From NCBI GenBank assembly GCA_050014095.1, contig JBEKDZ010000005.1:1-64000 (forward strand): a stretch of 64,000 nucleotides of DNA, read 5' to 3'. The stretch comes from RBG-13-51-18 sp050014095 (GTDB taxonomy: Bacteria > Chloroflexota > Dehalococcoidia > Dehalococcoidales > RBG-16-60-22). Below the pieces are notes generated by a model that was not told the origin of the DNA, ran no database searches, and saw only the letters and a program-made list of their open reading frames with translations. The position numbers were made by a program, and so were the translations under genes. Of this stretch, positions 50,411 through 58,874 are shown in pieces (the stretch's first letter is position 1; each line of letters begins with the position of its first letter).

Positions 50411-53354
50411 TTTTCTTACCTCCTTCTCTATTATTAAGGGGCAGCGTAAAGCTGAAAGTGCTGCCCTGGCCGAATTTGCTTTCTGCCCAGATTCGCCCGC
50501 CATGGGCATCGATAATCTGTTTAGATATATATAGTCCCAACCCAGTGCCTCCCCGGACCGTCTCACCCTCGACGCGGTAAAATCGTTCGAAGAGATGCAC
50601 CATAGTTTCGTCCCTTATTCCGATACCATTGTCGGTGACCTGGAACAATAGCTCGCCGTCTCGCACGGCTACTTTGACGTTGACAACACTGCCGGGGTCG
50701 CTGAATTTGATGGCGTTGCTAAGCAGGTTGATAATCACCTGGCGCATACGTTCGATATCCACCTCTATCTTCGGCAGCTTCGCGGGGATTATCTCATTAA
50801 AGGTGATATCCTTCTCTCTCGCGAGGCTATGAAACATCTTGATAGAATCGGTGAAGATATCAGACAGCGATGCTATTTTCTTGTAAATCTGAAATCGACC
50901 GCTTTCGAGGCGCGACATATCCAGCAGACTGTTGATAAGATTGCCCAGGTGTACGGTTTCTCTATCGACAATCTGGAGGAACTCCTGCTGGATGGCGGGG
51001 TCAGGCACCTTATTGGTTAAAATCAGTTTGGTGAAGCCGCTGATGGACTGCAAAGGCGTACGCAGCTCGTGAGACACATTAGAGAGGAATTCGGACTTCA
51101 TCTGGTCGACTTTCCGCAGCTTCTCCTCTGCTTCTTTACGCATCGTGATATCGCGGAAAATAGCCCTGGTGGCAACTACTTTCCCCTCTTCGCTAACGGG
51201 ATTGACGTTTCCTTCAACCAGTATTAATCTTTTATCTTTAGAGATGAAGCCGGTTTCAACGTTATTCACCGTTTCACCCGACATAACTTTTTTAAGAGTT
51301 TGGCTGCAGTGTTCAAGATAATCGGGGTGAACGATATCTGAAAATTTAAGATTAGCGATTTCAATTTCACTATATCCGAGGGCGTTACGCCACGCTCTAT
51401 TTACATAGACGAATTTTCCTTTGGCGTTGCAGCTCTGAATAAAGTCGGTGGCATTCTCAAACAGGTCGCGGTAGCGTTCCTCGCTTTCTCGCAACTTTTT
51501 TTGTGCTTCTCTGCGGATAGAAATATCTCTTATTATGGAAGTAATTATATAGTTATTCTCCGTCTTTCTGGTCGAGAGGGAGACCTCGATGGGTATCGTA
51601 GTACAGTCTTTTTTTAAACCGTAAGTTTCAAATATCCTGTTGACATATTTAGCCGTGCCAGTATTTTTTATGTTGATAATTTCTCTGGCGATATATCGAT
51701 GAAGTGATTTCGGGAAAATGGTCATTATCGATTGTCCCAGTATCTCTTTTTCTGTATATCCGAATATCCTTTCCGCCCCGTGATTAAAAATTGTAATATT
51801 CATCTGTGAGTCACTGGAGATAATGGAATCTGTGGAAGTATTGATCAGCTCCCGATACTTCTCTTCGCTCTGTTTCAGGGCTTCTTCGGTTTTTTTCCTG
51901 GCTGTTATATCTATTATTAGCGTCACCCACCCGGTGCGCTTACCGTTGTCTTCCATCGCCTGCGCTTGCACCTCAACCCAGATATTGCCGCGGGGTGTTC
52001 GGTAAATCTGTTCTTCCCTGTTAACGCCCTTTTCTTGGAGTAATTTTAGACGTTCATCGTTTTGCCCTGGATACTCCTCAACCAAGTGGATAATGTCATC
52101 TATAGGTTTGCCTATCGCCTCGGACGCTTTTATACCGATTATCTGCTCGCAGGTTTTATTCCAGCGGGTGATGATAGAATTATTATCGAAGGTCAAAATC
52201 CCTTCGTGGATAGATTTAATGGCGATATCAGAAAAACGTAGCAGCTCCTCGGTCTTTTTACGCTCGGTAATATCGACGGTAACGGATAGCATGCAGGGCT
52301 TGTTATCGATAGTGATATTTTCGGCGGAGAAGAGCCAGGTGTGTATTTCTCCGGACTTCTTACTGAACTGGCGTTCCAGGTTTTTCACGATGCCCTGTTC
52401 GTTTAAGGTCTTTATTACTTCTGTACGCTCCTGGGGGGAGTTCCAGAGGTCAAGCTCGATGGCTTTTTTGCCGATAAGCTCTTCACGGCTGTAGTCGGTA
52501 AGTTGTAGGAATGTGTCGTTGGCTTCCAGTATTATACCTTGATCCAGGCTGGTTATCACGATAGCCTGCGGGCTATGCATAAAAGCCTTAGAAAATTTCT
52601 CCTCTGATTCTCTTAAGGCGTTTTCCATTTGCTTGCGCTTGGTTATATCGTGCATTGAAACCAGGTAGGCAGGTTTGCCCTCCCAGGATATGTTCACCAC
52701 GCTCATTTCGGCGATGGTTATTTTCTCATCGGCTCGATGGATTTCAACCTCGGATGTCTTGCCTGCATTCAATGGATACTGGAATGGCAGATGTAAAAGC
52801 TCTTTTGGCTTCCGTCCGAATAAAGACTCTACGGCAGGATTGGTAAATAAGATACGATTTTCCTGGCCGACGACAACGATGGCATCGGCATTATTTTCCA
52901 GGATTTTAAGTAAATTAGCGTGGAGCTTAGAAATTTCGTGTGCGTTTTGTTCCAGTTCATCGTGCAACCGTGCCCGTTCAATGGAATAATAGATCGAACG
53001 TTCCAACTGGAAGTTTTCGATTTGTCCTTTAACGAGGTAGTCCTGCGCGCCGGACTGCACGGCTTTGATAGCGATATCTTCATCATCAAAACCGCTCAAC
53101 ACCACCAGCGGAATATGCGGCACCGCCAGCAGAATCTTCGTTACTGTATCGATGCCATGACTATCCGGCAAGCCGAGGTCGGAAAGAATCAGGTCTGGCG
53201 GATTCTTTTCCGCCTGTTCCAGCCCATCATTGAGCTTTTGGGCAACCGACACCTGGAATTTAGAACGTACTAATTTTTCCAGTTTCCGTTTAATCAGCTC
53301 GGCGTCGTCAACACTATCTTCAATTAATAATACTTTAATTGTTCTATTTTCCAT
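50310..53354 (-). CDS. Hybrid sensor histidine kinase: receiver, five PAS domains, kinase
   Basis: 1014 residues from ATG 53354 (AAGGA upstream). A receiver domain lies at about 1-125 ('LLIEDSVDDAELI', 'LILSDLGLPDS'). Five PAS units follow (starting near 145, 265, 385, 505 and 630). HisKA comes next ('FLSNVSHELRTPL') and HATPase ('NLLSNAIKFSDPG', 'GTGLGLYISKQI'). No transmembrane segment is seen, so it is cytosolic. The C-terminus runs 101 bases into the next receiver gene in another frame, adding about 33 residues of unlikely sequence ('NREGGKKNDQEDSG' onward). It follows the Rcp1-like receiver gene. Confidence 0.92.
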   Translation of the reverse strand: MENRTIKVLLIEDSVDDAELIKRKLEKLVRSKFQVSVAQKLNDGLEQAEKNPPDLILSDLGLPDSHGIDTVTKILLAVPHIPLVVLSGFDDEDIAIKAVQSGAQDYLVKGQIENFQLERSIYYSIERARLHDELEQNAHEISKLHANLLKILENNADAIVVVGQENRILFTNPAVESLFGRKPKELLHLPFQYPLNAGKTSEVEIHRADEKITIAEMSVVNISWEGKPAYLVSMHDITKRKQMENALRESEEKFSKAFMHSPQAIVITSLDQGIILEANDTFLQLTDYSREELIGKKAIELDLWNSPQERTEVIKTLNEQGIVKNLERQFSKKSGEIHTWLFSAENITIDNKPCMLSVTVDITERKKTEELLRFSDIAIKSIHEGILTFDNNSIITRWNKTCEQIIGIKASEAIGKPIDDIIHLVEEYPGQNDERLKLLQEKGVNREEQIYRTPRGNIWVEVQAQAMEDNGKRTGWVTLIIDITARKKTEEALKQSEEKYRELINTSTDSIISSDSQMNITIFNHGAERIFGYTEKEILGQSIMTIFPKSLHRYIAREIINIKNTGTAKYVNRIFETYGLKKDCTTIPIEVSLSTRKTENNYIITSIIRDISIRREAQKKLRESEERYRDLFENATDFIQSCNAKGKFVYVNRAWRNALGYSEIEIANLKFSDIVHPDYLEHCSQTLKKVMSGETVNNVETGFISKDKRLILVEGNVNPVSEEGKVVATRAIFRDITMRKEAEEKLRKVDQMKSEFLSNVSHELRTPLQSISGFTKLILTNKVPDPAIQQEFLQIVDRETVHLGNLINSLLDMSRLESGRFQIYKKIASLSDIFTDSIKMFHSLAREKDITFNEIIPAKLPKIEVDIERMRQVIINLLSNAIKFSDPGSVVNVKVAVRDGELLFQVTDNGIGIRDETMVHLFERFYRVEGETVRGGTGLGLYISKQIIDAHGGRIWAESKFGQGSTFSFTLPLNNREGGKKNDQEDSGSRRRSSDAKTGRLLAKARGIPGNHSF

Positions 53355-53390
53355 ATCGCTCGTCCTTATCATTCATGGAAAAATAACTTA

Positions 53391-53840
53391 TTAGGTGTTA
53401 TCGGGCGGCGGCTCATTTATCAGCAGCCAATAAAGCCCGATATTCCGCACCGCTTCAACAAACGCATTAAAATCTATCGGCTTACGGACGTAGCTGTTGG
53501 CGCCGCACCGGTAGCCTTGTACCAGGTCATGCTCCTCTTTCGAGGAGGTTAGTATAACCACCGGTAGGTATTTAGTAGATTCTTCGGCGCGTAATCTTTC
53601 CAGCACTTGCAGTCCATCTATCTTGGGCAATTTTAGATCCAGCAGGATTAATCTCGGCTTATCGGTAATATCGCGGCCGGCATAAGCCCCGCGGCAAAAG
53701 AGATAGTCCAGAGCCTCGATGCCATCATGGGTGACGATGAATTTGTTGGCGATATGGTTTTTTTGGAATGCCCGCATCGCCAGCTCAATATCATCAGGGT
53801 TATCCTCGACGAGCAAGATTGTTTCATCTTTAGTAACCAT
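53391..53840 (-). CDS. Rcp1-like response regulator
   Basis: 149-residue single-domain receiver of the subfamily paired with phytochrome-like kinases: 'LLVEDNPDDIELAMRAFQK', 'DGIEALDYLFCRG', phospho-Asp in 'LILLDLKLPKIDG', Lys in 'SYVRKPIDFNAF'. It starts two bases after the stop of the kinase at 53843, so the two are probably partners. Confidence 0.92.
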   Translation of the reverse strand: MVTKDETILLVEDNPDDIELAMRAFQKNHIANKFIVTHDGIEALDYLFCRGAYAGRDITDKPRLILLDLKLPKIDGLQVLERLRAEESTKYLPVVILTSSKEEHDLVQGYRCGANSYVRKPIDFNAFVEAVRNIGLYWLLINEPPPDNT

Positions 53841-53842
53841 CG

Positions 53843-55573
53843 CTATGCCCCCTCGTTAAAAGTAAAATAAAAGGTAGCTCCTTTGCCGACCTCGGCTTCG
53901 GCGCGGATGCTACCGCCATGCCGGTTGATAATCCGCTGTACTGTCGCCAGGCCTATGCCTGTTCCGGGGAACTCGGTAGTATCGTGAAAACGCTGAAAAG
54001 CGCCGAAGAGTTTATCTTTAAAAGCCATATCAAAGCCGGCGCCATTATCTTTGATAAAGAAGGTATTTTTATCGCCATTCACACCCCTGCCCAACTCTAT
54101 CCTGGCGTGCTGGGTTTTCGCGGTAAATTTCCAGGCGTTGCCGAGCAGGTTTTCCAGCAGTACCCTCATCATCTGGGAGTCGCCGTTAGTCACTAGGTCG
54201 TCGCCAATGGTTACTTTAACGTGACGCTTTGGGTCTGTTTCCTTGAGTCTGCCGATAATATCTTTTGCCAGTGTACCTAAATCTATTTTTTCTTGATGCA
54301 TTTCGCTTCTGGTCACGCGAGACAGCTTCAACAGTCCGTCGATCAGCTCACCCATTTTTTGGCTGGCGCCGCGCAAGCGTTTAAAATAGTCCTGGCCTTT
54401 TTCATCAAGCGTATTCGCATAATCCTCCAGCAAAGCCTGACTGAAACCGTCGATACTCCTTAGCGGTGAACGCAAGTCATGTGATACGGAATAGCTGAAG
54501 CTCTCCAGCTCCTTATTCGTCACCTGCAATTGAGCCGTTGAGTGCTCGAGGCTGGTTAATGCGAGTTTTAACTTCTCCTCTGCCCGCTTACGCTCGGTAA
54601 TATCATGGAAAATCCCCTGGAGGATTGTTTTACCCCGCAATTTAACAACGCTAGCGGATATATCTACAGGTATCTTTGTGCCATCAGCTCTCTGGACGAT
54701 AATGCCATCGCTGATAACAATTCCTTTTTGGATATGTTTCTGAAAGAGTTGCTTATACTTTTTAACCAGTTCCGGGGGGTGTAGTTCAGATTGGTGTTTA
54801 CCTATTATTTTTTTCTTTGGCAGACCCAGCAAACTGCACCCGGCCGTGTTTACATCTAGTATTATTCCGGTTTCTGTATCGGTAAGAAGAATGGCATCTT
54901 TGGCGTGCTCGAACAGGTTCCTGAACTTATCCTCTGATTCTCGTAAAGCCTTTTCCTTTTGTTGCAGTTTTTTTAACTGGTTCTCGATTTCCGCCTGGTT
55001 TTTCTCGTGCATAGCAGTGATGGTGACTATGAAAAAAGCGATAATCAGCAGGTATATTATCAATGGCGGGAGCATTTGAAAACCCAGTGAGCCGAAACAT
55101 GCCAATAATATATTGAAGGTGATATAGAAGAACACTACGTAGGTAGTTTTCTTGGCTGATAACATCAGGCTGGCAACTAACATGGGCAGGGCCAGCCACA
55201 TTAAATCACCCATCATGATTATCTGGCGGAATTGAAAAATAACTGTAGCCAGGGGAGATATGAGCGGGATGGTTATGGCCACTATTATCGCTACACGATG
55301 ATACCTGCTACGGCTGATGATGTAACCGATGAAAAAGAAAATAGAGGTAGATAGCGTAACCATCCAGGTATTACCGCCGAAATCTCTTGTGGCGAGCGTA
55401 TTTAACAGCGCATTAAAAGCCATCAATATCATGAATGCCGAAAGTAATTGGAGCCGCCGGCGCTGCTGTGGCTCCGCGCCGGCACGGGCTCCCAATAACC
55501 AATCGATGAATGTTTTGTTCACCTTGGATATTTTCTTTTTCAATTGCTGCATTCTTAATATCGTGATATGCAT
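53843..55573 (-). CDS. Membrane sensor histidine kinase with PAS domain
   Basis: About 576 residues. Five to six transmembrane helices (about 40-200) are followed by a short coiled coil, one PAS domain ('NLFEHAKDAILLTDTETGII'), HisKA of the cyanobacterial Cph1 type ('SYSVSHDLRSPLRSIDGFSQALLEDY') and HATPase ('LLENLLGNAWKFT', 'FFIKDNGAGFD', 'GTGIGLATVQRI'). Several starts are possible (TTG 55609, ATG 55576, ATG 55573); the last has the best AAGGA spacing. It lies about 110 bases downstream of pilA, past a strong hairpin. Confidence 0.9.
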   Translation of the reverse strand: MHITILRMQQLKKKISKVNKTFIDWLLGARAGAEPQQRRRLQLLSAFMILMAFNALLNTLATRDFGGNTWMVTLSTSIFFFIGYIISRSRYHRVAIIVAITIPLISPLATVIFQFRQIIMMGDLMWLALPMLVASLMLSAKKTTYVVFFYITFNILLACFGSLGFQMLPPLIIYLLIIAFFIVTITAMHEKNQAEIENQLKKLQQKEKALRESEDKFRNLFEHAKDAILLTDTETGIILDVNTAGCSLLGLPKKKIIGKHQSELHPPELVKKYKQLFQKHIQKGIVISDGIIVQRADGTKIPVDISASVVKLRGKTILQGIFHDITERKRAEEKLKLALTSLEHSTAQLQVTNKELESFSYSVSHDLRSPLRSIDGFSQALLEDYANTLDEKGQDYFKRLRGASQKMGELIDGLLKLSRVTRSEMHQEKIDLGTLAKDIIGRLKETDPKRHVKVTIGDDLVTNGDSQMMRVLLENLLGNAWKFTAKTQHARIELGRGVNGDKNTFFIKDNGAGFDMAFKDKLFGAFQRFHDTTEFPGTGIGLATVQRIINRHGGSIRAEAEVGKGATFYFTFNEGA

Positions 55574-55588
55574 CATATTCCTTCTTTC

Positions 55589-55614
55589 GGCGTTTGCCAG
55601 GCTAAACAAACGCC
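55589..55614 (-). promoter_or_regulatory. Stem-loop between pilA and the kinase operon
   Basis: GGCGTTTG (55589-55596) and CAAACGCC (55607-55614) form an 8-base perfect stem with a 10-base loop; no T-tract follows. Between a probable high-expression pilin gene and a kinase gene, this could stabilise the pilA mRNA end or limit read-through. Confidence 0.55.
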
Positions 55615-55684
55615 CCCTAGAAAACTCTGCTTAAGACAATAAATGGTGATTACCTAGTATTTTTATAACCGATTTTCCCACCAT

Positions 55685-56044
55685 CTAGTAGCCGGTGCTT
55701 GCCTGGCTTACTAGACCAGTAGCGTCACAGGAATAAGTACCCTTGGTTAAGGATGTCCTCAAGTAGGTCGGATATAAAACATTACCGGTAGGGAAGGAGG
55801 ACATGTTATTGGTCGCTGCGGTCACGGTGACGGTGGTTATATGGGTCTTCGCCATCATGGTATCCATGGCTGTCTGCACGGTTACCAGTTCTGCCTTGGC
55901 AGCCTCGACTTGCCCCTGATTGGATAATCCGATGACGTTAGGCAGGACTACCGCGGACAGTACCCCAAGTATGGCCACAACGATGAGCAGTTCCACCAGG
56001 GTAAAGCCTTTCATTTGATTGAGTTTCTTAAAATACCGACGCAT
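55685..56044 (-). CDS. pilA: Type IV major pilin PilA
   Basis: 119 residues. Basic leader ending 'NQMKG', then the classic 'FTLVELLIVVAILGVLSAVVLP' with Glu5, followed by a short globular part. ATG 56044 is preceded by AAAGGAGGTAG, a very strong ribosome site; the longer open frame to 56086 has none. The mature pilin (about 106 residues) is short. It resembles the short bacterial pilins but has no visible disulphide pair. The excisionase-type regulator gene lies 78 bases upstream. No prepilin peptidase is found in the window. Confidence 0.93.
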   Translation of the reverse strand: MRRYFKKLNQMKGFTLVELLIVVAILGVLSAVVLPNVIGLSNQGQVEAAKAELVTVQTAMDTMMAKTHITTVTVTAATNNMSSFPTGNVLYPTYLRTSLTKGTYSCDATGLVSQASTGY

Positions 56045-56122
56045 GATGCTACCTCCTTTTTTACTATTGTGTTGATAGTTGTTCATTTAACTCCTTTCCA
56101 TTTTTTTATTGAAGATGCTTAA

Positions 56123-56350
56123 CTATAAATAGTTTTTTGATTTTTCGTTTCCTATGGGCATGTGGTATTTATTAAGGAATTTATTAAGGTCCTCTCTGCC
56201 TATCCGGTGATGCCCGCCGGGAAGCCGGAAGGCAGGCAGTTGGCCGGCCTCTATCCACCGCAGAACGGTAGTGTTACTCACGCCGCAATGCTTGGCGATA
56301 AAGCCAACCGAGATATATTCCGGATTTAACTCCTCGGTCGTTCTTAGCAA
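56123..56350 (-). CDS. Excisionase/BldC-type HTH DNA-binding protein
   Basis: 75 residues with a MerR-like winged helix: 'EYISVGFIAKHCGVSNTTVLRWIEAGQLPAFRLPGGHHRIGREDL'. It begins at TTG 56350 with AGAGG upstream. BldC-like proteins of this size bind direct repeats cooperatively. It is the gene before pilA on the same strand, suggesting control of pilin expression, and a composite TGTGA array lies 115 bases upstream. A paralogue follows at 56619. Confidence 0.88.
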   Translation of the reverse strand: MLRTTEELNPEYISVGFIAKHCGVSNTTVLRWIEAGQLPAFRLPGGHHRIGREDLNKFLNKYHMPIGNEKSKNYL

Positions 56351-56464
56351 AGTTGCCTCTCATTCCGCATCATTACGATTAATCGGGTTTTTTCGACCAA
56401 GTGAAACTGTTAATATATTTGATGCTAGCGATGCTTGTGATATTTGGAGTATATGAAAGGTTTG

Positions 56465-56512
56465 TCACAACAGGGTCACAAGATCGTTCACGTTTATCAC
56501 AGGATAATCACA
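56465..56512 (-). promoter_or_regulatory. Composite TCACA (TGTGA) operator, copy 3
   Basis: Motif starts at 56465, 56476, 56497 and 56508, all TCACA: offsets 0, 11, 32, 43, with an extra TCACG at 56488. It lies 115 bases upstream of the HTH gene that precedes pilA. Confidence 0.7.
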
Positions 56513-56618
56513 AGAAGTTTTTCTTTTCAGAGAAGATATATTATTGTCGCCACGCATATTTGTAATCAAAAGGTACAGCTATAGATAACAAAAGTATGCT
56601 ATTGCTTTTTGCCTGGTA

Positions 56619-56834
56619 TTACCCGATATCTTTTGTCAAGGGTATGTGGTGTTTTGCCGCGAAGGCAAAGAAATCATCCCGATGTATCCGGTTCTGTCCG
56701 CTCGGAAGCCGGAAGGCAACCAGATTGCCTTTTTCTATCCATCTCAAAACAGTCACTTTGCTCACGCCGCAGTTTCTGGCGACTGCGCCCGTGGTTAGGT
56801 ATTGGGGGTAGGCGTTCTCTCTTTTAGTATCCAA
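56619..56834 (-). CDS. Second excisionase/BldC-type HTH protein, paralogue
   Basis: 71 residues, clearly related to the protein at 56123: 'YLTTGAVARNCGVSKVTVLRWIEKGNLVAFRLPSGQNRIHRDDF'. It starts at TTG 56834 with AGGAGG upstream, so both paralogues use TTG starts. They differ in the linker region of the recognition wing ('GGHHRI' against 'SGQNRI'), so they may bind similar but not identical sites. It has its own TGTGA array about 148 bases upstream. Confidence 0.88.
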   Translation of the reverse strand: MDTKRENAYPQYLTTGAVARNCGVSKVTVLRWIEKGNLVAFRLPSGQNRIHRDDFFAFAAKHHIPLTKDIG

Positions 56835-56981
56835 ATTTTCCTCCTAAGCTCTGGCATCTTTGTGTTATAGATGACCTGTTTTGTCGCCGATTAACGAATA
56901 TTAAATTAATCTTATTGTTGACGCTTCTCACAGGATTAACCTAATTAACAATAGTTCTAGTGTTAATTTAATATCTCAAGT

Positions 56982-57029
56982 TAACAGTACTCTCACAATA
57001 AACGATGTTAACATCACAAAAAAGTCACA
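56982..57029 (-). promoter_or_regulatory. Composite TCACA (TGTGA) operator, copy 4
   Basis: Motif starts at 56982 (TAACA), 56993, 57014 and 57025 (all TCACA): offsets 0, 11, 32, 43. A lone TCACA also occurs at 56928. The gap (56835-57116) is otherwise rich in TTAAC/GTTAA strings that may form a second operator. It lies 148 bases upstream of the second HTH gene. Confidence 0.65.
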
Positions 57030-57116
57030 ATTTAGGAGATTTGCGATCGATGGGAAAATATAAAAAAGAGAAGCAGACGATAGGAATTGTTGGATTTATA
57101 GCTGATTAGATAAGGA

Positions 57117-57773
57117 TTACCAGTAGCTATTTTCGTGTTTGCCGGTTACATAAGGGTTGTCGCGCCGCTCGGCGCCGATAGTCGTCTCCCGGCCGTGGCC
57201 CGGATAGATTACCGTATCGTCCGGCAGCACCATGAGCTTTTTGCGGATGCTATCTAATAGCTGGGGACGGCTGCTCCCCGGCATTAGAGTGGTGCCGATG
57301 CCGCGCCGGAAAAGAGTATCGCCGGTGAACACCCCGAAATCAGTAAGCAGGCAGATGCTGCCCGGCGTATGTCCCGGGGTGTGAATTACGATAAAGCTCA
57401 TCCCGCTGATGTCTATTTTGTCGCCTTCGCGCAGCAGCCTTTCCGGCGGGTGGGGGGTCCGGTAAGAAATACCGAACTGTGAGCTAAAAGAGCCGCGACC
57501 TTCCAAAAAATCGGCATCGGCGATGTGAATCGCCACCTGGGCGTCGGTTCTATCCTGGATATCACGCAAAGCGGCGATATGGTCGGAGTGACCGTGCGTC
57601 AGCACGATAATCTGGATATCGAGGCCGGTATCAGTGATGGCACGGTAGATTTCTTCGCTGTTGCCCCCGGGGTCGATGACCATCCCCTCCCCCGTGGATT
57701 CCCTGCCAACGATAAAGCAGTTGGCAGATAGCGACCCCACTACCAGTCTTTTAATAATTGGTTTTTCGTCCAT
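57117..57773 (-). CDS. Glyoxalase II-like metallo-beta-lactamase-fold hydrolase
   Basis: 218 residues with an intact zinc motif: 'LTHGHSDHIAAL', 'HTPGHTPGSI', 'FTGDTLFRRGIG' and 'YPGHGRETTIGAE'. This is the GloB-like branch, cleaving thioesters or similar bonds, often of unknown true substrate. Length is normal. It stands alone on the minus strand between the regulator region and a degenerate receiver. Confidence 0.9.
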   Translation of the reverse strand: MDEKPIIKRLVVGSLSANCFIVGRESTGEGMVIDPGGNSEEIYRAITDTGLDIQIIVLTHGHSDHIAALRDIQDRTDAQVAIHIADADFLEGRGSFSSQFGISYRTPHPPERLLREGDKIDISGMSFIVIHTPGHTPGSICLLTDFGVFTGDTLFRRGIGTTLMPGSSRPQLLDSIRKKLMVLPDDTVIYPGHGRETTIGAERRDNPYVTGKHENSYW

Positions 57774-57891
57774 TGCCCTGGCTATATTTTACTTTAATGG
57801 GGCGGTAATTCCAAAATAGCCAGGGGGAGTGAAATAGTGAGGTGAAGAGGTTGTTTGTAGGCTTCGCGGTCGATTTTTCTCGGCGGAAAAG

Positions 57892-58278
57892 TTAAGAGGT
57901 TAGCGGCATCAGCACATGGGAAGGAATACGCTGTAAGAGAGAATTGACTCTGGCAAGCAGCTCCATCGGACCAAAGGGCTTTCTTATAAAGTAGTCAGCC
58001 CCCGCGCCGATGGCTTTGACGCAGGTTTCCGGACTAGCATCAGCGCTGATAACGATTAGAGGCATAGAGGTTGATTTACGGATGTTTTCACAAACCAACC
58101 AGCTTTCAGCATAAGAGTTTTCCAAGAGGATAATCAGGTCATAGATTGTCGTGACCAGTCTACTTAAAGCTGCCTCCGCTTTTAATGCGATATCAACGCT
58201 ATAGCCTGCCTGGGCAACAATCTCGGGCACTATTGACGTAGCGGTACAATGGTTAATAAATAGGATTCGCTTCTTCAT
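57892..58278 (-). CDS. Degenerate response-regulator receiver
   Basis: 128 residues with the receiver fold ('LIVISADASPETCVKAIGAGADYFIRKPFGPMELLARVNSLL') but without phosphorylation chemistry: the N-terminal acidic pair is absent ('ILFINHCTAT') and the acceptor position reads 'LIILLENSYAES', with no Asp. Lys of 'RKPF' is kept. It is probably a pseudo-receiver that signals by protein binding. It is divergent from the pilin-like gene at 58502. Confidence 0.8.
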   Translation of the reverse strand: MKKRILFINHCTATSIVPEIVAQAGYSVDIALKAEAALSRLVTTIYDLIILLENSYAESWLVCENIRKSTSMPLIVISADASPETCVKAIGAGADYFIRKPFGPMELLARVNSLLQRIPSHVLMPLTS

Positions 58279-58501
58279 CTTGGTAACTTTAATCTAATAC
58301 ATCACCTCTATCCCTGAACACCAATAAAGCATCTATTTTCTTTGAGGGTTAGCTACCAATATATGGGTTTTTTCAACAATTGGGAGGTAGCACCCATAAA
58401 AAATGGCGATTTGTATTGATGTCTGCGTTCTGAACACCTATTACATTAGTACTAGGACATGCCAGGGAAACTAAACACCTTGGATATGTAGGTTTTAAGG
58501 G

Positions 58502-58852
58502 ATGCAGGTAAAACAGACAGCTGGATTTTGCTTGATTAGCTTCGTATTTATCGTAGTATTAGGCTTTCTTTCGGTCATCGCTGTGCCTCATGTGGGCCAG
58601 ATGATTGCCAAGAGTGAGGCTAAAGATAGAACCATCGAGTTATATACAGTCCAGACGGCGGTGAAAGAAATGCTTCACGACAGTATCTGCGGCACATTGG
58701 AGCCCGTCGGTTCTACCTCGGATATGAGTCAGGTTTGCACCAGGGATATATGCCCGCTGGTTTTATCCGAATATCTAGACGGTGTTAAGCTGGATTCCGG
58801 CTGCCTTTATTCCTTTGCTGCTGATGGCACAGTGGTGCAGGTAGCCCCGTAG
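58502..58852 (+). CDS. Pilin-like protein lacking Glu5
   Basis: 116 residues. The N-terminus reads 'MQVKQTAG' then 'FCLISFVFIVVLGFLSVIAVP', the shape of a type IV prepilin (Gly before Phe, then a hydrophobic helix), but Ser stands where mature Glu5 should be. The body ('ELYTVQTAVKEML') resembles pilA ('ELVTVQTAMDTMM'), and there are four cysteines after the helix ('SICGT', 'VCTRDICPL', 'SGCLY'). AAGGG precedes the ATG. It is the only pilin-like gene on the plus strand here. A pilus-associated or non-assembled pilin-like membrane protein is likely. Confidence 0.75.
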   Translation: MQVKQTAGFCLISFVFIVVLGFLSVIAVPHVGQMIAKSEAKDRTIELYTVQTAVKEMLHDSICGTLEPVGSTSDMSQVCTRDICPLVLSEYLDGVKLDSGCLYSFAADGTVVQVAP

Positions 58853-58874
58853 CTATCGTGGAATCATTGGTTTT

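Noticed and set aside
50410..50566. Longer start for the pilB-upstream receiver
   Set aside because: The extra 52 residues lie inside the kinase HATPase region in another frame; AGGAGG stands directly before ATG 50410.
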